Assembly: GCA_017447185.1 (NCBI GenBank)
Contig: JAFSOC010000041.1
Coordinates: forward strand, 1 to 64,000
DNA length: 64,000 nucleotides
Source of the DNA: Clostridia bacterium
Lineage (GTDB): Bacteria > Bacillota > Clostridia > Christensenellales > Aristaeellaceae
Reading direction: 5' to 3'
The notes under the pieces were generated by a model. It saw only the letters and a program-made list of their open reading frames with translations, was not told the origin of the DNA and made no database searches. Each line of letters opens with the position of its first letter. Within the stretch, counting starts at the first letter, position 1. A program made the translations under genes and the position numbers. Below, in pieces: positions 1 to 7,627 of the stretch.

Positions 1-145
1 CGTTGAAATGGTTATGCCTGGCGACAACATCGACATGGAAATCACCCTGATCACCCCCATCGCTATGGAGCAGGGACTGCGCTTCGCTATCCGCGAAGGC
101 GGCCGTACCGTTGGTTCCGGCGTTGTGGCGAAGGTCATTGAGTAA
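1..145 (+). CDS. tuf: Elongation factor Tu, C-terminal end (partial)
   Basis: The frame open at base 2 encodes the last 47 residues of EF-Tu, with the domain 3 signatures [26 protein letters not shown] and the terminal VVAKVIE. EF-Tu delivers aminoacyl-tRNA to the ribosome as a GTP complex. The gene is cut only by the window edge. It is followed 21 bases later by rpmG, giving the tuf-rpmG-secE-nusG order common in Clostridia. The family call is essentially certain from the carboxy-terminal signature, although the GTPase domain lies outside the window. Confidence 0.97.
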   Translation, partial: VEMVMPGDNIDMEITLITPIAMEQGLRFAIREGGRTVGSGVVAKVIE

Positions 146-166
146 TCAAGTCAGGAGGGATCCCTA

Positions 167-328
167 ATGGCGAATGCCGCACGTAACAAGGTTTGCCTGG
201 CTTGCACTGAATGCAAACAGCGCAACTACAACAACATGAAGAACAAGAAAAACACCCCGGATCGCATTGAGCTCATGAAGTACTGCCCCTTCTGCAAGAA
301 GCACACGACTCATCGCGAGACCAAGTGA
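167..328 (+). CDS. rpmG: 50S ribosomal protein L33
   Basis: This 53-residue basic protein has two zinc-binding pairs, CLAC (with a further Cys four residues on) and CPFC, and the typical ending [10 protein letters not shown]. That makes it the four-cysteine, zinc-binding L33 form. The ATG follows AGGAGGGA at good spacing. It lies between tuf and secE, its usual place in Firmicutes, and is probably cotranscribed with them. L33 sits near the E site of the large subunit. Zinc-containing L33 is often paired with a zinc-free paralogue elsewhere in the genome, which cannot be checked here. Confidence 0.96.
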   Translation: MANAARNKVCLACTECKQRNYNNMKNKKNTPDRIELMKYCPFCKKHTTHRETK

Positions 329-364
329 TCCAACATCAATTGATGCTGTGAGGATGTGAAAAAG

Positions 365-643
365 ATGTCTGAAGAAAAGAAGGCGGCTGCGCAGACCGAA
401 AAGGCTGCGAAGAAGTCCGGAGAAGGAAAACTGAGCAAGATCATCGCCTGGTTTGCCAAGCTCCCGCAGAGGATCTCCAAGCCCTTCAAAAACATGTACT
501 ACGAGCTGAAGAAGGTTACGTGGCCGAGCAAGCATAAGCTCATCACGTACTCCATCATCGTGCTGCTGTTCATGCTGTTCATGGGTGTTGTGATTGGTCT
601 GCTGGACATGGGCGCGAGCGCTCTGATCAAACTGCTCATGTAA
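365..643 (+). CDS. secE: Preprotein translocase subunit SecE
   Basis: This 92-residue protein has a charged Ala/Lys/Glu-rich amino end, the SecE signature YYELKKVTWPSKHKL at about residues 45-60, and one carboxy-terminal membrane helix. SecE clamps the SecY channel in the plasma membrane. The frame stays open back to a GTG at 356, but GAGG at 350-353 leaves only two bases to that GTG and eleven to the ATG at 365, so the ATG was chosen. NusG follows 16 bases downstream, the classical secE-nusG pair. Confidence 0.94.
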   Translation: MSEEKKAAAQTEKAAKKSGEGKLSKIIAWFAKLPQRISKPFKNMYYELKKVTWPSKHKLITYSIIVLLFMLFMGVVIGLLDMGASALIKLLM

Positions 644-659
644 TCCAAGGAGAAAAGAC

Positions 660-1196
660 ATGGCTGAAAACAAGAAAGAGGCCTGCTGGTATGTGGTACA
701 TACCTACTCGGGCTACGAGAACAAGGTAAAGGACACGCTGGAGAAGTCCGTCGAGAACAACGGCATGCAGGATCTGATCCTTGAGGTTCGGGTTCCCATG
801 GAAGAGGTTGTCGAGATCCGGAACGGAAAGCGCGTCAAGAGCACCCGTAAGGTCTATCCCGGTTATGTGCTGGTGCACATGATCGAGACCAGCGAAAGCT
901 GGTACGTCGTGCGGAATACCCGCGGCGTGACAGGCTTCGTGGGCCCTGACTCCAAGCCGGTTCCGCTGACGCAGGAAGAGGTCGACATGATGCTCAATAC
1001 AGAAGCAAGCAGCGTCGACTTCGGATTCGCGATCGGCGAGAACGTCCGGATTCTGTCCGGTCCTCTGGAAAATTTCAGCGGTGTGGTTGAAGACGTCGAT
1101 ACCGTACGCGGCAAGCTCACGGTCAAGGTGCAGATGTTCCTTGGCCGGGAGATGCCCGTCGAAGTCGATCTCGACCAGGTCGAAAAGGAAAAGTAA
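660..1196 (+). CDS. nusG: Transcription termination/antitermination protein NusG
   Basis: This is a 178-residue protein of normal NusG length. The amino-terminal NGN domain (about 1-115) contains WYVVHTYSGYENKV and VYPGYVLVHM. The carboxy-terminal KOW domain (about 125-178) contains GENVRILSGPLENFSG. NusG binds the clamp of RNA polymerase and links it to Rho or the ribosome. The ATG is preceded by AAGGAGA. It lies 16 bases after secE and 80 bases before rplK, and the interval to rplK holds an L1-type leader motif, so rplK-rplA may be controlled separately from secE-nusG. Confidence 0.97.
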   Translation: MAENKKEACWYVVHTYSGYENKVKDTLEKSVENNGMQDLILEVRVPMEEVVEIRNGKRVKSTRKVYPGYVLVHMIETSESWYVVRNTRGVTGFVGPDSKPVPLTQEEVDMMLNTEASSVDFGFAIGENVRILSGPLENFSGVVEDVDTVRGKLTVKVQMFLGREMPVEVDLDQVEKEK

Positions 1197-1218
1197 GCAT
1201 CTCTCCATCCGGAGGGAC

Positions 1219-1251
1219 GTGGGAGGAAGCGTAAAGCTTCCGCTCTACCAC
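1219..1251 (+). promoter_or_regulatory. Ribosomal protein L1 mRNA-binding leader motif, copy 1 (before rplK)
   Basis: The RNA folds into an outer stem GUGG (1219-1222) with CCAC (1248-1251), an asymmetric internal loop of GA on the 5' side and GCUCUA on the 3' side, and an inner 6-bp stem GGAAGC/GCUUCC (1225-1230 with 1236-1241) capped by GUAAA. This matches the known L1-binding architecture of 23S rRNA and of rplKA leaders, through which free L1 represses translation. It ends 25 bases before the rplK start. The structure is read directly from sequence; L1 binding is inferred. Confidence 0.75.
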
Positions 1252-1276
1252 AATTCATTATGGAGGTGCCAATCAA

Positions 1277-1702
1277 ATGGCAAAGAAAGTATCGGCTTAC
1301 ATCAAGCTGCAGGTTCCTGCAGGCAAAGCAACACCCGCTCCGCCTATCGGTCCCGCTCTGGGCCAGCATGGCGTGAACATTCCCGGATTCTGCAAGGAAT
1401 TCAATGACCGTACGGCCAAGGAAAACGGCCTGATCATCCCCGTGGTGATTACCGTTTACACCGACCGGACCTTCACCTTCATCACCAAGACGCCTCCGGC
1501 GCCCGTGCTGATCAAGAAGGCGCTGAATCTGCAGAAGGCCAGCGGCCGCCCCAACAAGGAAAAGGTTGGCAAGCTGACAAAAGAGCAGGTCCGCAGTATC
1601 GCTGAGACCAAGATGCCCGACCTGAATGCCGGCAGCATCGAAGCCGCCATGAGCATGGTGGCCGGTACCGCCCGCAGCATGGGTGTTACTGTCGAAGAAT
1701 AA
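1277..1702 (+). CDS. rplK: 50S ribosomal protein L11
   Basis: This 141-residue protein has full L11 length. It shows the amino-terminal signature [20 protein letters not shown] and [13 protein letters not shown], and the rRNA-binding carboxy domain with KIPDLN-like KMPDLNAGS and [13 protein letters not shown]11 forms the GTPase-associated centre and is needed for RelA-type stringent signalling. The ATG follows GGAGGTGCC. An L1 leader motif lies just upstream, and rplA follows 83 bases downstream across a second copy of that motif. Confidence 0.98.
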   Translation: MAKKVSAYIKLQVPAGKATPAPPIGPALGQHGVNIPGFCKEFNDRTAKENGLIIPVVITVYTDRTFTFITKTPPAPVLIKKALNLQKASGRPNKEKVGKLTKEQVRSIAETKMPDLNAGSIEAAMSMVAGTARSMGVTVEE

Positions 1703-1739
1703 TTGCGAAACTGCAACCGGGGCTAAGCCCCCTATAAGA

Positions 1740-1770
1740 TGTGGGAGGACACAGAGCCGCTAATACCACA
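1740..1770 (+). promoter_or_regulatory. Ribosomal protein L1 mRNA-binding leader motif, copy 2 (between rplK and rplA)
   Basis: The same core occurs a second time: UGUGGGAGG at 1740-1748 and CCGCUAAUACCACA at 1757-1770. The outer stem UGUGG/CCACA is one pair longer than in copy 1, the GA and GCUAAUA internal loop is retained, and the inner stem is weak (only GG/CC clear). It ends 15 bases before the rplA start and overlaps the approach to its AGGAGG site, so L1 binding here would be positioned to block its own initiation directly. Function is inferred from the motif and position. Confidence 0.7.
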
Positions 1771-1785
1771 CAGGAGGAAATAAGA

Positions 1786-2475
1786 ATGAAACACGGTAAG
1801 AAATATTCCGACAGCCTGAAGCTGATCGACCATCTGAAACAGTATGATCCCGAAGAGGCCGTTGATCTGGTTGTGCAGACCGGCAAGGCCAAGTTTGATG
1901 AAACCGTCGAGATCTCCGTCCGCCTGGGCGTTGACCCCCGGCACGCTGACCAGCAGGTCCGCGGCGCTGTGGTTCTGCCCCATGGTACCGGCCGGACCAT
2001 CCGCGTGCTGGTTATCGCCAAGGGCGACAAGGCCAAGGAAGCGGAAGAGGCCGGTGCGGACTATGTCGGCGCTGAAGAAATGATCCAGAAGATCCAGCAG
2101 GAGAACTGGTTCGAATTCGACGTCTGCGTTGCCACCCCTGATATGATGGGTATGGTCGGCCGCATCGGCCGTGTGCTGGGCCCGAAGGGCCTGATGCCGA
2201 ACCCGAAGAGCGGTACCGTCACCATGGATATCGCCCGGGCCGTCAACGACATCAAAGCCGGTAAAGTGGAGTACCGTCTGGACAAGACCGCTATCATCCA
2301 CTGCCCGATCGGCAAGGTTTCCTTCGGCAAGGAAAAGCTGCAGGAGAACCTGAACGTTCTGATGGAAGCCATCAACAAGGCGAAGCCCGCCGCAGCCAAG
2401 GGCACCTACATGAAGAGTGTATATCTCTCCAGCACCATGGGACCCTCCGTGCGCGTGAACCCGCTGAAGTTCTGA
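1786..2475 (+). CDS. rplA: 50S ribosomal protein L1
   Basis: This 229-residue protein has normal L1 length and the L1 signatures [40 protein letters not shown] and NPKSGTVT. L1 binds the mobile L1 stalk of 23S rRNA and in many bacteria represses its own operon. The frame is open upstream to 1741, but the ATG at 1786 follows AGGAGGAAATAAGA and gives the conserved start. It is the last gene before a strong terminator; rplJ and rplL do not follow in this window. Confidence 0.98.
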   Translation: MKHGKKYSDSLKLIDHLKQYDPEEAVDLVVQTGKAKFDETVEISVRLGVDPRHADQQVRGAVVLPHGTGRTIRVLVIAKGDKAKEAEEAGADYVGAEEMIQKIQQENWFEFDVCVATPDMMGMVGRIGRVLGPKGLMPNPKSGTVTMDIARAVNDIKAGKVEYRLDKTAIIHCPIGKVSFGKEKLQENLNVLMEAINKAKPAAAKGTYMKSVYLSSTMGPSVRVNPLKF

Positions 2476-2489
2476 TGAGTTAAAAAGGA

Positions 2490-2518
2490 GACCGGATCTG
2501 AAAAGATCCGGTCTTTTT
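2490..2518 (+). terminator. Rho-independent terminator after rplA
   Basis: A perfect 9-bp stem, GACCGGATC (2490-2498) with GATCCGGTC (2505-2513), has a TGAAAA loop and is followed by five T. It lies 14 bases after the rplA stop and closes the ribosomal protein operon. Confidence 0.92.
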
Positions 2519-2541
2519 CATGCCTTCAGAGGAAGCGGTTC

Positions 2542-4185
2542 TTACTCTGTGAAATGCGGATAGCCAAAGGTATTGGGGCCGATAAGTTCTTCCAGGAAGG
2601 TCCAGGGGAAGGGATTTCCGCTGACGTCCAGGATATCCGGGTGGAAGACCATGGAACCGTCCGCTTCATGAGTGAAGAGGTCTCCTGCCGTGACAAACTC
2701 CAGCTCCTGATCGGCGCAGCCTGTGTATTGCAGCTCTATGGTCCAGGCATGCAGCTCCCCTTCGTATTCTTCCAGTTCGGGATATTTCTGTTTCAGCGTA
2801 ACGAGCTTAAAGTGGCTGGGCTCAGACTCCCGGAGGCCGCAGAAGAAAAGGCCGATTTTTGACATGGTCATCATTGTCATCTGGCCTTTGACGCTGATCC
2901 AGGTATCCGCATACACATCATCCTGCAGGATACTGCGGCTGAGGCAAATTGAATCTGAAAGACGGTTGTTATTAAACTGCGCCTGAAAATGGATCAAGCC
3001 GGTTGGATCATTTCCGAACCTGTAGTAGATCCAGGATACGCTCCCGTCCGGATATACATTTGCGGAAAGATCGTGACAGGAAGCTGTTTTTGCGGTGTAA
3101 GGCGGATAATCCGCCAGATCCAGAATCCTGTACACATTGGTGGTGCCGGGTTCCAGGCGGGCGGGGTTCAGCTTCAGCCTGTACAACAGGCTGAAATCCT
3201 GCATTTTCCCGTTTACCTCAATGTCCTCGAAAACCGTCACAATCACATGATGTTTTTCCGGATCCTGCAGCTGGAAACGGGCTTCGCAGCGTGATCTGAT
3301 TTTGTCGTCGCTGTGGGAATTGTATTCGCCATAGACGGTGGAAGGATTCATGTAGTTGTCACATTCAACGATAAAGATATTCTGGATATCCCTGTCGGTT
3401 TTAATATACAGGACATTGTCGGTGAGCTCAACGGTTTCAATCCCAGCAAGCTGGGGTATTTCCGTTGCCGGGATCCAGCCTTTTCCGGACAGGCTGAGGT
3501 TCTGAAGCGGTTCAGGAAGGGGAAGGTTTTTGAAATTTTCAAAAGCGTTTTTTACATCCTTCGGCAGATTCATGGAGATGGATCCGGAGATTTCCGCTTC
3601 CACGGGAACGCCGGAGCCCAGGGCGCGGCACTTTACGGTATAAGCGGTGCCGATGGGGCAGTCGCGGGCAACGGTGAGCCTTCCTTTCGCATCCAGGGAG
3701 ATCAGGCCGTCTCCCCCCTCCAGGGACCATTCCACCTGCTTGTTGGGGGCATTTTTCGGCTCGAGGGCGGCAGTGAAGGTGACTTTTCCTCCGGGGACAG
3801 GGCTTCCATTGGAGGAAAGAGTCAGCCCGGTGACCGGCTCCAGGACTTTTACGGCCAGGTCCAGCTTCTTTTTACCGACGGTAACGGTCAGGGCGGTTTT
3901 TCCGGCGGAGACAGGCAGCACACGGAGCGCAGCCCCCTGCAGTTCAGCGGAGCAGATGCCTTCCTTCTTTACCGTGAGTTCCATTCCCTCCAGGGACGCG
4001 TCCTCCGGATCGGCAGCCAGGTTCACAACGGCAGGATCAACCTGATTGGTATACAGAACAATTTCCTTCACATCCGCAGTGATCTTCTTCAGCTGGACGG
4101 CCGGTTCAGCGGCGGAGAAGGAGAAAAGGGCACTGCAGAGCAGCAGGACAAAAACGAAAAAGGCACCTATCCGTCTGTGCAACAT
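2542..4185 (-). CDS. Secreted protein with bacterial Ig-like domains
   Basis: This 547-residue protein has a clear signal peptide (basic MLHRRIG, hydrophobic stretch, SFSAAEP cleavage region). Residues about 30-195 look like two divergent Big_2/BacI-type Ig-like modules, with VTGLTLSSNGSPV, LEPKNAPNKQVEWS and LISLDAKGRLTV. The remaining 340 residues are rich in aromatic and acidic residues and were not recognised. The ATG at 4185 follows CCGGAGGAATCAGAT; the frame is open to 4590 but that extension has no site and opposes the next gene. It is divergent from the SNF2 helicase. It is related in style to the Ig-repeat protein at 61641. Likely extracellular, function unknown. Confidence 0.8.
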   Translation of the reverse strand: MLHRRIGAFFVFVLLLCSALFSFSAAEPAVQLKKITADVKEIVLYTNQVDPAVVNLAADPEDASLEGMELTVKKEGICSAELQGAALRVLPVSAGKTALTVTVGKKKLDLAVKVLEPVTGLTLSSNGSPVPGGKVTFTAALEPKNAPNKQVEWSLEGGDGLISLDAKGRLTVARDCPIGTAYTVKCRALGSGVPVEAEISGSISMNLPKDVKNAFENFKNLPLPEPLQNLSLSGKGWIPATEIPQLAGIETVELTDNVLYIKTDRDIQNIFIVECDNYMNPSTVYGEYNSHSDDKIRSRCEARFQLQDPEKHHVIVTVFEDIEVNGKMQDFSLLYRLKLNPARLEPGTTNVYRILDLADYPPYTAKTASCHDLSANVYPDGSVSWIYYRFGNDPTGLIHFQAQFNNNRLSDSICLSRSILQDDVYADTWISVKGQMTMMTMSKIGLFFCGLRESEPSHFKLVTLKQKYPELEEYEGELHAWTIELQYTGCADQELEFVTAGDLFTHEADGSMVFHPDILDVSGNPFPWTFLEELIGPNTFGYPHFTE

Positions 4186-4352
4186 ATCTGATTCCTCCGG
4201 GGATGTTTTTTTATATTGTAAATCTTTCCCGTCTGTTTTGTCCAGCAGGGGGGACGCAGCGGGCAGATAATCCACAGAAGTACTAAGATCTGTAGAAAAA
4301 AAGACAGCAGAAAGCAAAAATACACAAGGAAAAAGAAGGAAGGGAGGAGAAG

Positions 4353-4358
4353 TATAAT
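4353..4358 (+). promoter_or_regulatory. Candidate -10 box for the SNF2 helicase gene
   Basis: TATAAT lies 41 bases before the helicase ATG inside the 214-base divergent gap (4186-4399). No good -35 box is present 17 bases upstream; that stretch is an A/G-rich run. It is therefore a weak promoter call. Confidence 0.4.
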
Positions 4359-4399
4359 AGGTTGGCGCTGTTTGCAGGACGGACGAACAGGAGAGAAGC

Positions 4400-7300
4400 A
4401 TGAAACTGAATCCTTTGCGGATGGAAGAGTCGGCCGGGGAAGAGGAATACGCGGCCGGGAGGGAACTGGAAGAAGCAGGCCGGGTGAAGGTCGCAGAGCA
4501 GGGACCGGGACGGGTGAAGTATACCGTGGCGGGGCAGCCGCCGTATACCGTCCAGATCGAGCAGGATCTGACAGCCCGGTGCGACTGCAAAACCTATGAG
4601 ACGGCAGGATGCTGCCGCCATATCGTTGCGGCATGGCTGGAAGCGGAGCGCGCGAAGATTCCTGAGAGCATGCTGCAGAAGACGGCGCCGAAGCACGGAG
4701 AAGAACTGACCGCCCTGATCCTGCGGGAAATGCCGGCGGAAGCGAATGTACGCATCGAAGTGACCCTGGCGCTGCCGCAGGAGAAGCGGCACCGCACCCA
4801 GGTGCAGGCCGGCCTGCGCATCGGGACGGAGAAACTGTATGTGATCAAGGACCCGCAGGCTTTCCTGCTGGCGATGGAAGACGGACAGTCCATGACCTTT
4901 GGCAAGGATTTCATTTACGAACCGGGCTGGATGCATTTCTCCGAGGATGACGAGCGGGTACTGGCACTGGTGCGGAAGGTGCTATCCATCCGGAGCAACG
5001 AGAGCCTGGCGCCCGGCGGGCGGATGATCGTGCTGCCGGATCCGTTTGTAAAGGAACTGCTGGAGAACATCGGGGAGACACCGCTGCGGATCATGGATTC
5101 CCAGGGAAAGATTATCCGGTGCAGGCAGGTGCGCACGGCACGGCTGCCGCTGCAGTTCAGCCTGAACCTGGGCCCCCGGGGCCTGAACGCCGGAGCGAGG
5201 ATGCCGGCGGATTTCACACCGCTGACCAGGGACTGCGCCTGGGCGATGACCGGCGGCCGGCTGATTGAAACAGAACCGAAGCAGCGCGAGCTGATCCGGA
5301 TGATCTGGGAAAACCAGTATGAAGGCCGGTGCCTGTTCCACTATCCGCTGGAGGAGACGGACCGGGTGATCAGCGAGGTGCTGCCGTACCTGAAGATCCG
5401 CGGCGCGGTGGAAATCGGCAACGACCTGCGGAGCCGCCTGGTGCGACTGCCGCTGAAAACCCAGGTATACCTGGACCGGGACGGAAAGAGCGTGACCGGT
5501 TCCGTGGTGTTCCGTTACGGTGAAATTGAACTGAATCCCTTTGCCCCGGAGGAAAAGAAGATTGCCCTGGGAAAGGATGAAAAACTGCTGCTGCGGGACG
5601 CGGAAGGAGAGCATACCGTACTGGATATCCTGGCAAACGCTGGATTCCGGGTACAGAAGGAACATATCCGCCTGAGCGGGAGCGACCCGGTATTTGACTT
5701 CGTCAGCGAAGGCGTGAAGAAGCTGCAGGAGCACTGCGAGGTATTCCTGAGCCGCGATTTCAAGCGGATCCTGCCGCGGCGGTCCACGCTGAGCGGCAGC
5801 ATGCGCATGAACGGCGACAAGCTGGAACTGATGCTGGAGAAGGACGGGGAACCGCTGGACGAGATCCTCGAGCTGATGGAAGCCCTGAGCCGCCGGCGGC
5901 GGTATTTCCGGCTGAAGAACGGGGATTTCCTGGACCTGACTGCACTGGCAGAATGGCAGGAGCTGGCGGCCGGCATCGTGGAAGCAGCGCAGCGGGACGG
6001 CAGCGAAACCGGCCGGGATGTGCTGGAACTTCGGGCCTACCGGGCCTGGTACCTGAACAGCATGCTGGAGAACAGCAATATTCCCATCGAAGTGGATGAA
6101 AGCGTAAAGAAGGTATCCGAGAGCCTGACGGAGGGCAGCGAAAACGTGACAGTGCCGCCGCTGGCACCGGGCTTGAGCCTGCGGGGATACCAGAAGCGCG
6201 GATTCGACTGGATGTATACCCTGGACCGGATGCGCATGGGCGGCATCCTGGCGGACGATATGGGCCTGGGCAAGACGGTGCAGGTCATCGCGCTGCTGCA
6301 GACGGCGCGGGAAGCCGGGCGGACCAGCCTGGTGGTGGCACCCACCTCCCTGACCTACAACTGGCTGAGCGAGATCCGGCGGTTTGCGCCGGAACTGAGC
6401 GCGGTGATCCTGAACGGGACGGCGGCGCAGCGGGCCACCATGATCCGGCATATCGCAGAGCACGGGGACGTGGACGTGGCGATTACCAGCTATCCGCTGA
6501 TCCGCCGGGACGCGGAGCTGTTGAAGGAAATCCGGTTCCGTTTCCTGATCCTGGACGAAGCGCAGAATATCAAGAACGCGGGCAGCGTGGCAGCCCAGGC
6601 AGCCAAGCAGCTGCAGGGCGACACCCGGTTTGCGCTGACGGGCACTCCGATGGAGAACGGCGTGGGCGAGCTGTGGAGCATCTTTGACTTCGTGCTGCCG
6701 GGCTACCTGCCGGGATACAATACCTTCCTGCGCCGGTACCAGGACGGGGAGAACGCGGCGGATCTGCTGCGACGGATCCGGCCGTTCCTGACGCGGCGGC
6801 TGAAGCAGGAAGTGCTGGAAGAGCTGCCGGACAAGATGGAGATCACCATGAAGGCGCAGATGACGCCGGAACAGGAACGCATCTACCGGGCGGCGCTGGA
6901 ACGGCTGCGGCCGAAGATCAGCGAGCTGCTGGAGGAAAAAGGTGTGGACCGCAGCCGGATGGAAGTGCTGAGCGCTATCACGGAACTGCGGGAAATCTGC
7001 TGCCACCCGTCACTGGTGATGAACGAATACCGGGGCGGAAGCGGCAAGGAGGACCTGCTGCTGGAAATCCTGCCGGAAATGATCGGCGGCGGGCGGCGGA
7101 TCCTGCTGTTCAGCCAGTTTACCCGGATGCTGAAAATGCTGCGGACGCGGCTGGAGGAAAGCGGATTCTCCACACTGTACCTGGACGGAGACACGCCGGC
7201 GGACGAACGGCTGCAGCTGGCGGAACGGTTCAACGGCGGCGAAGCGCAGATTTTCCTGATCAGCCTGCGGGCCGGCGGATACGGACTGAACCTGACAGGT

Positions 7301-7549
7301 GCAGACCTGGTGATTCACTATGACCCGTGGTGGAACCCGGCGACGGAAGACCAGGCCACCGACCGGGCGCACCGGATCGGCCAGCAGAAAAAGGTGCAGG
7401 TGATCCGGCTGGTAACGGGCGAGAGCATCGAAGAACAGGTGGTCGAGCTCGGCGGGCGGAAAAAGGCGCTGTTTGAGCGGCTGATTACCCCCGGGGAATC
7501 GGGCGTCAGCGCGCTTACCGAGCAAGAAATCCGGGCGCTGTTCAGCTGA
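4400..7549 (+). CDS. SNF2-family DEAD/DEAH-like helicase with SWIM zinc finger
   Basis: This 1049-residue protein begins with a SWIM zinc finger at about residues 60-80 (CDCKTYETAGCCRH, the CxCxnCxH pattern). A large bacterial SNF2-associated region follows. The ATPase core runs from about 590 to 1049: motif I DDMGLGKT (about 619), motif II DEAQ (about 719), motif III LTGTPMEN, motif V GGYGLNLTGADLVI and motif VI ATDRAHRIGQ. All catalytic motifs are intact, so ATP-driven translocation on DNA is expected. The biological target is unknown; free-standing SNF2 proteins of this kind are common in Clostridia and no restriction or defence gene is adjacent. The ATG follows AGGAGAGAAGC. Codon use is strongly G/C-ending, like its downstream neighbours. 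Confidence 0.93.
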   Translation: MKLNPLRMEESAGEEEYAAGRELEEAGRVKVAEQGPGRVKYTVAGQPPYTVQIEQDLTARCDCKTYETAGCCRHIVAAWLEAERAKIPESMLQKTAPKHGEELTALILREMPAEANVRIEVTLALPQEKRHRTQVQAGLRIGTEKLYVIKDPQAFLLAMEDGQSMTFGKDFIYEPGWMHFSEDDERVLALVRKVLSIRSNESLAPGGRMIVLPDPFVKELLENIGETPLRIMDSQGKIIRCRQVRTARLPLQFSLNLGPRGLNAGARMPADFTPLTRDCAWAMTGGRLIETEPKQRELIRMIWENQYEGRCLFHYPLEETDRVISEVLPYLKIRGAVEIGNDLRSRLVRLPLKTQVYLDRDGKSVTGSVVFRYGEIELNPFAPEEKKIALGKDEKLLLRDAEGEHTVLDILANAGFRVQKEHIRLSGSDPVFDFVSEGVKKLQEHCEVFLSRDFKRILPRRSTLSGSMRMNGDKLELMLEKDGEPLDEILELMEALSRRRRYFRLKNGDFLDLTALAEWQELAAGIVEAAQRDGSETGRDVLELRAYRAWYLNSMLENSNIPIEVDESVKKVSESLTEGSENVTVPPLAPGLSLRGYQKRGFDWMYTLDRMRMGGILADDMGLGKTVQVIALLQTAREAGRTSLVVAPTSLTYNWLSEIRRFAPELSAVILNGTAAQRATMIRHIAEHGDVDVAITSYPLIRRDAELLKEIRFRFLILDEAQNIKNAGSVAAQAAKQLQGDTRFALTGTPMENGVGELWSIFDFVLPGYLPGYNTFLRRYQDGENAADLLRRIRPFLTRRLKQEVLEELPDKMEITMKAQMTPEQERIYRAALERLRPKISELLEEKGVDRSRMEVLSAITELREICCHPSLVMNEYRGGSGKEDLLLEILPEMIGGGRRILLFSQFTRMLKMLRTRLEESGFSTLYLDGDTPADERLQLAERFNGGEAQIFLISLRAGGYGLNLTGADLVIHYDPWWNPATEDQATDRAHRIGQQKKVQVIRLVTGESIEEQVVELGGRKKALFERLITPGESGVSALTEQEIRALFS

Positions 7550-7557
7550 CCGCGGAT

Positions 7558-7586
7558 TTGCAGACACTGAAAGATTATGGTATAAT
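7558..7586 (+). promoter_or_regulatory. Promoter of the CotH-DUF4956-VTC operon
   Basis: TTGCAG (7558-7563), a 17-base spacer, and a perfect TATAAT (7581-7586). It starts 9 bases after the helicase stop and 42 bases separate the -10 box from the next ATG. This is the only good promoter seen before the six-gene run ending at 16118. Confidence 0.8.
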
Positions 7587-7627
7587 CTTCAAGTTGGTTG
7601 TTAGCTAAATTGAAAGGAGGGAAGCCG

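Noticed and set aside
4186-4590. Amino-terminal extension of the Ig-like protein.
   Set aside because: The start at 4185 has a ribosome site and gives a normal signal peptide; the extension overlaps the helicase gene.
4982-7006. Open frame of 674 codons on the minus strand opposite the SNF2 helicase gene.
   Set aside because: Its product is His/Gln/Arg-rich and without recognisable motifs, and the helicase motifs on the other strand are unambiguous. High GC at third positions leaves the opposite frame open.
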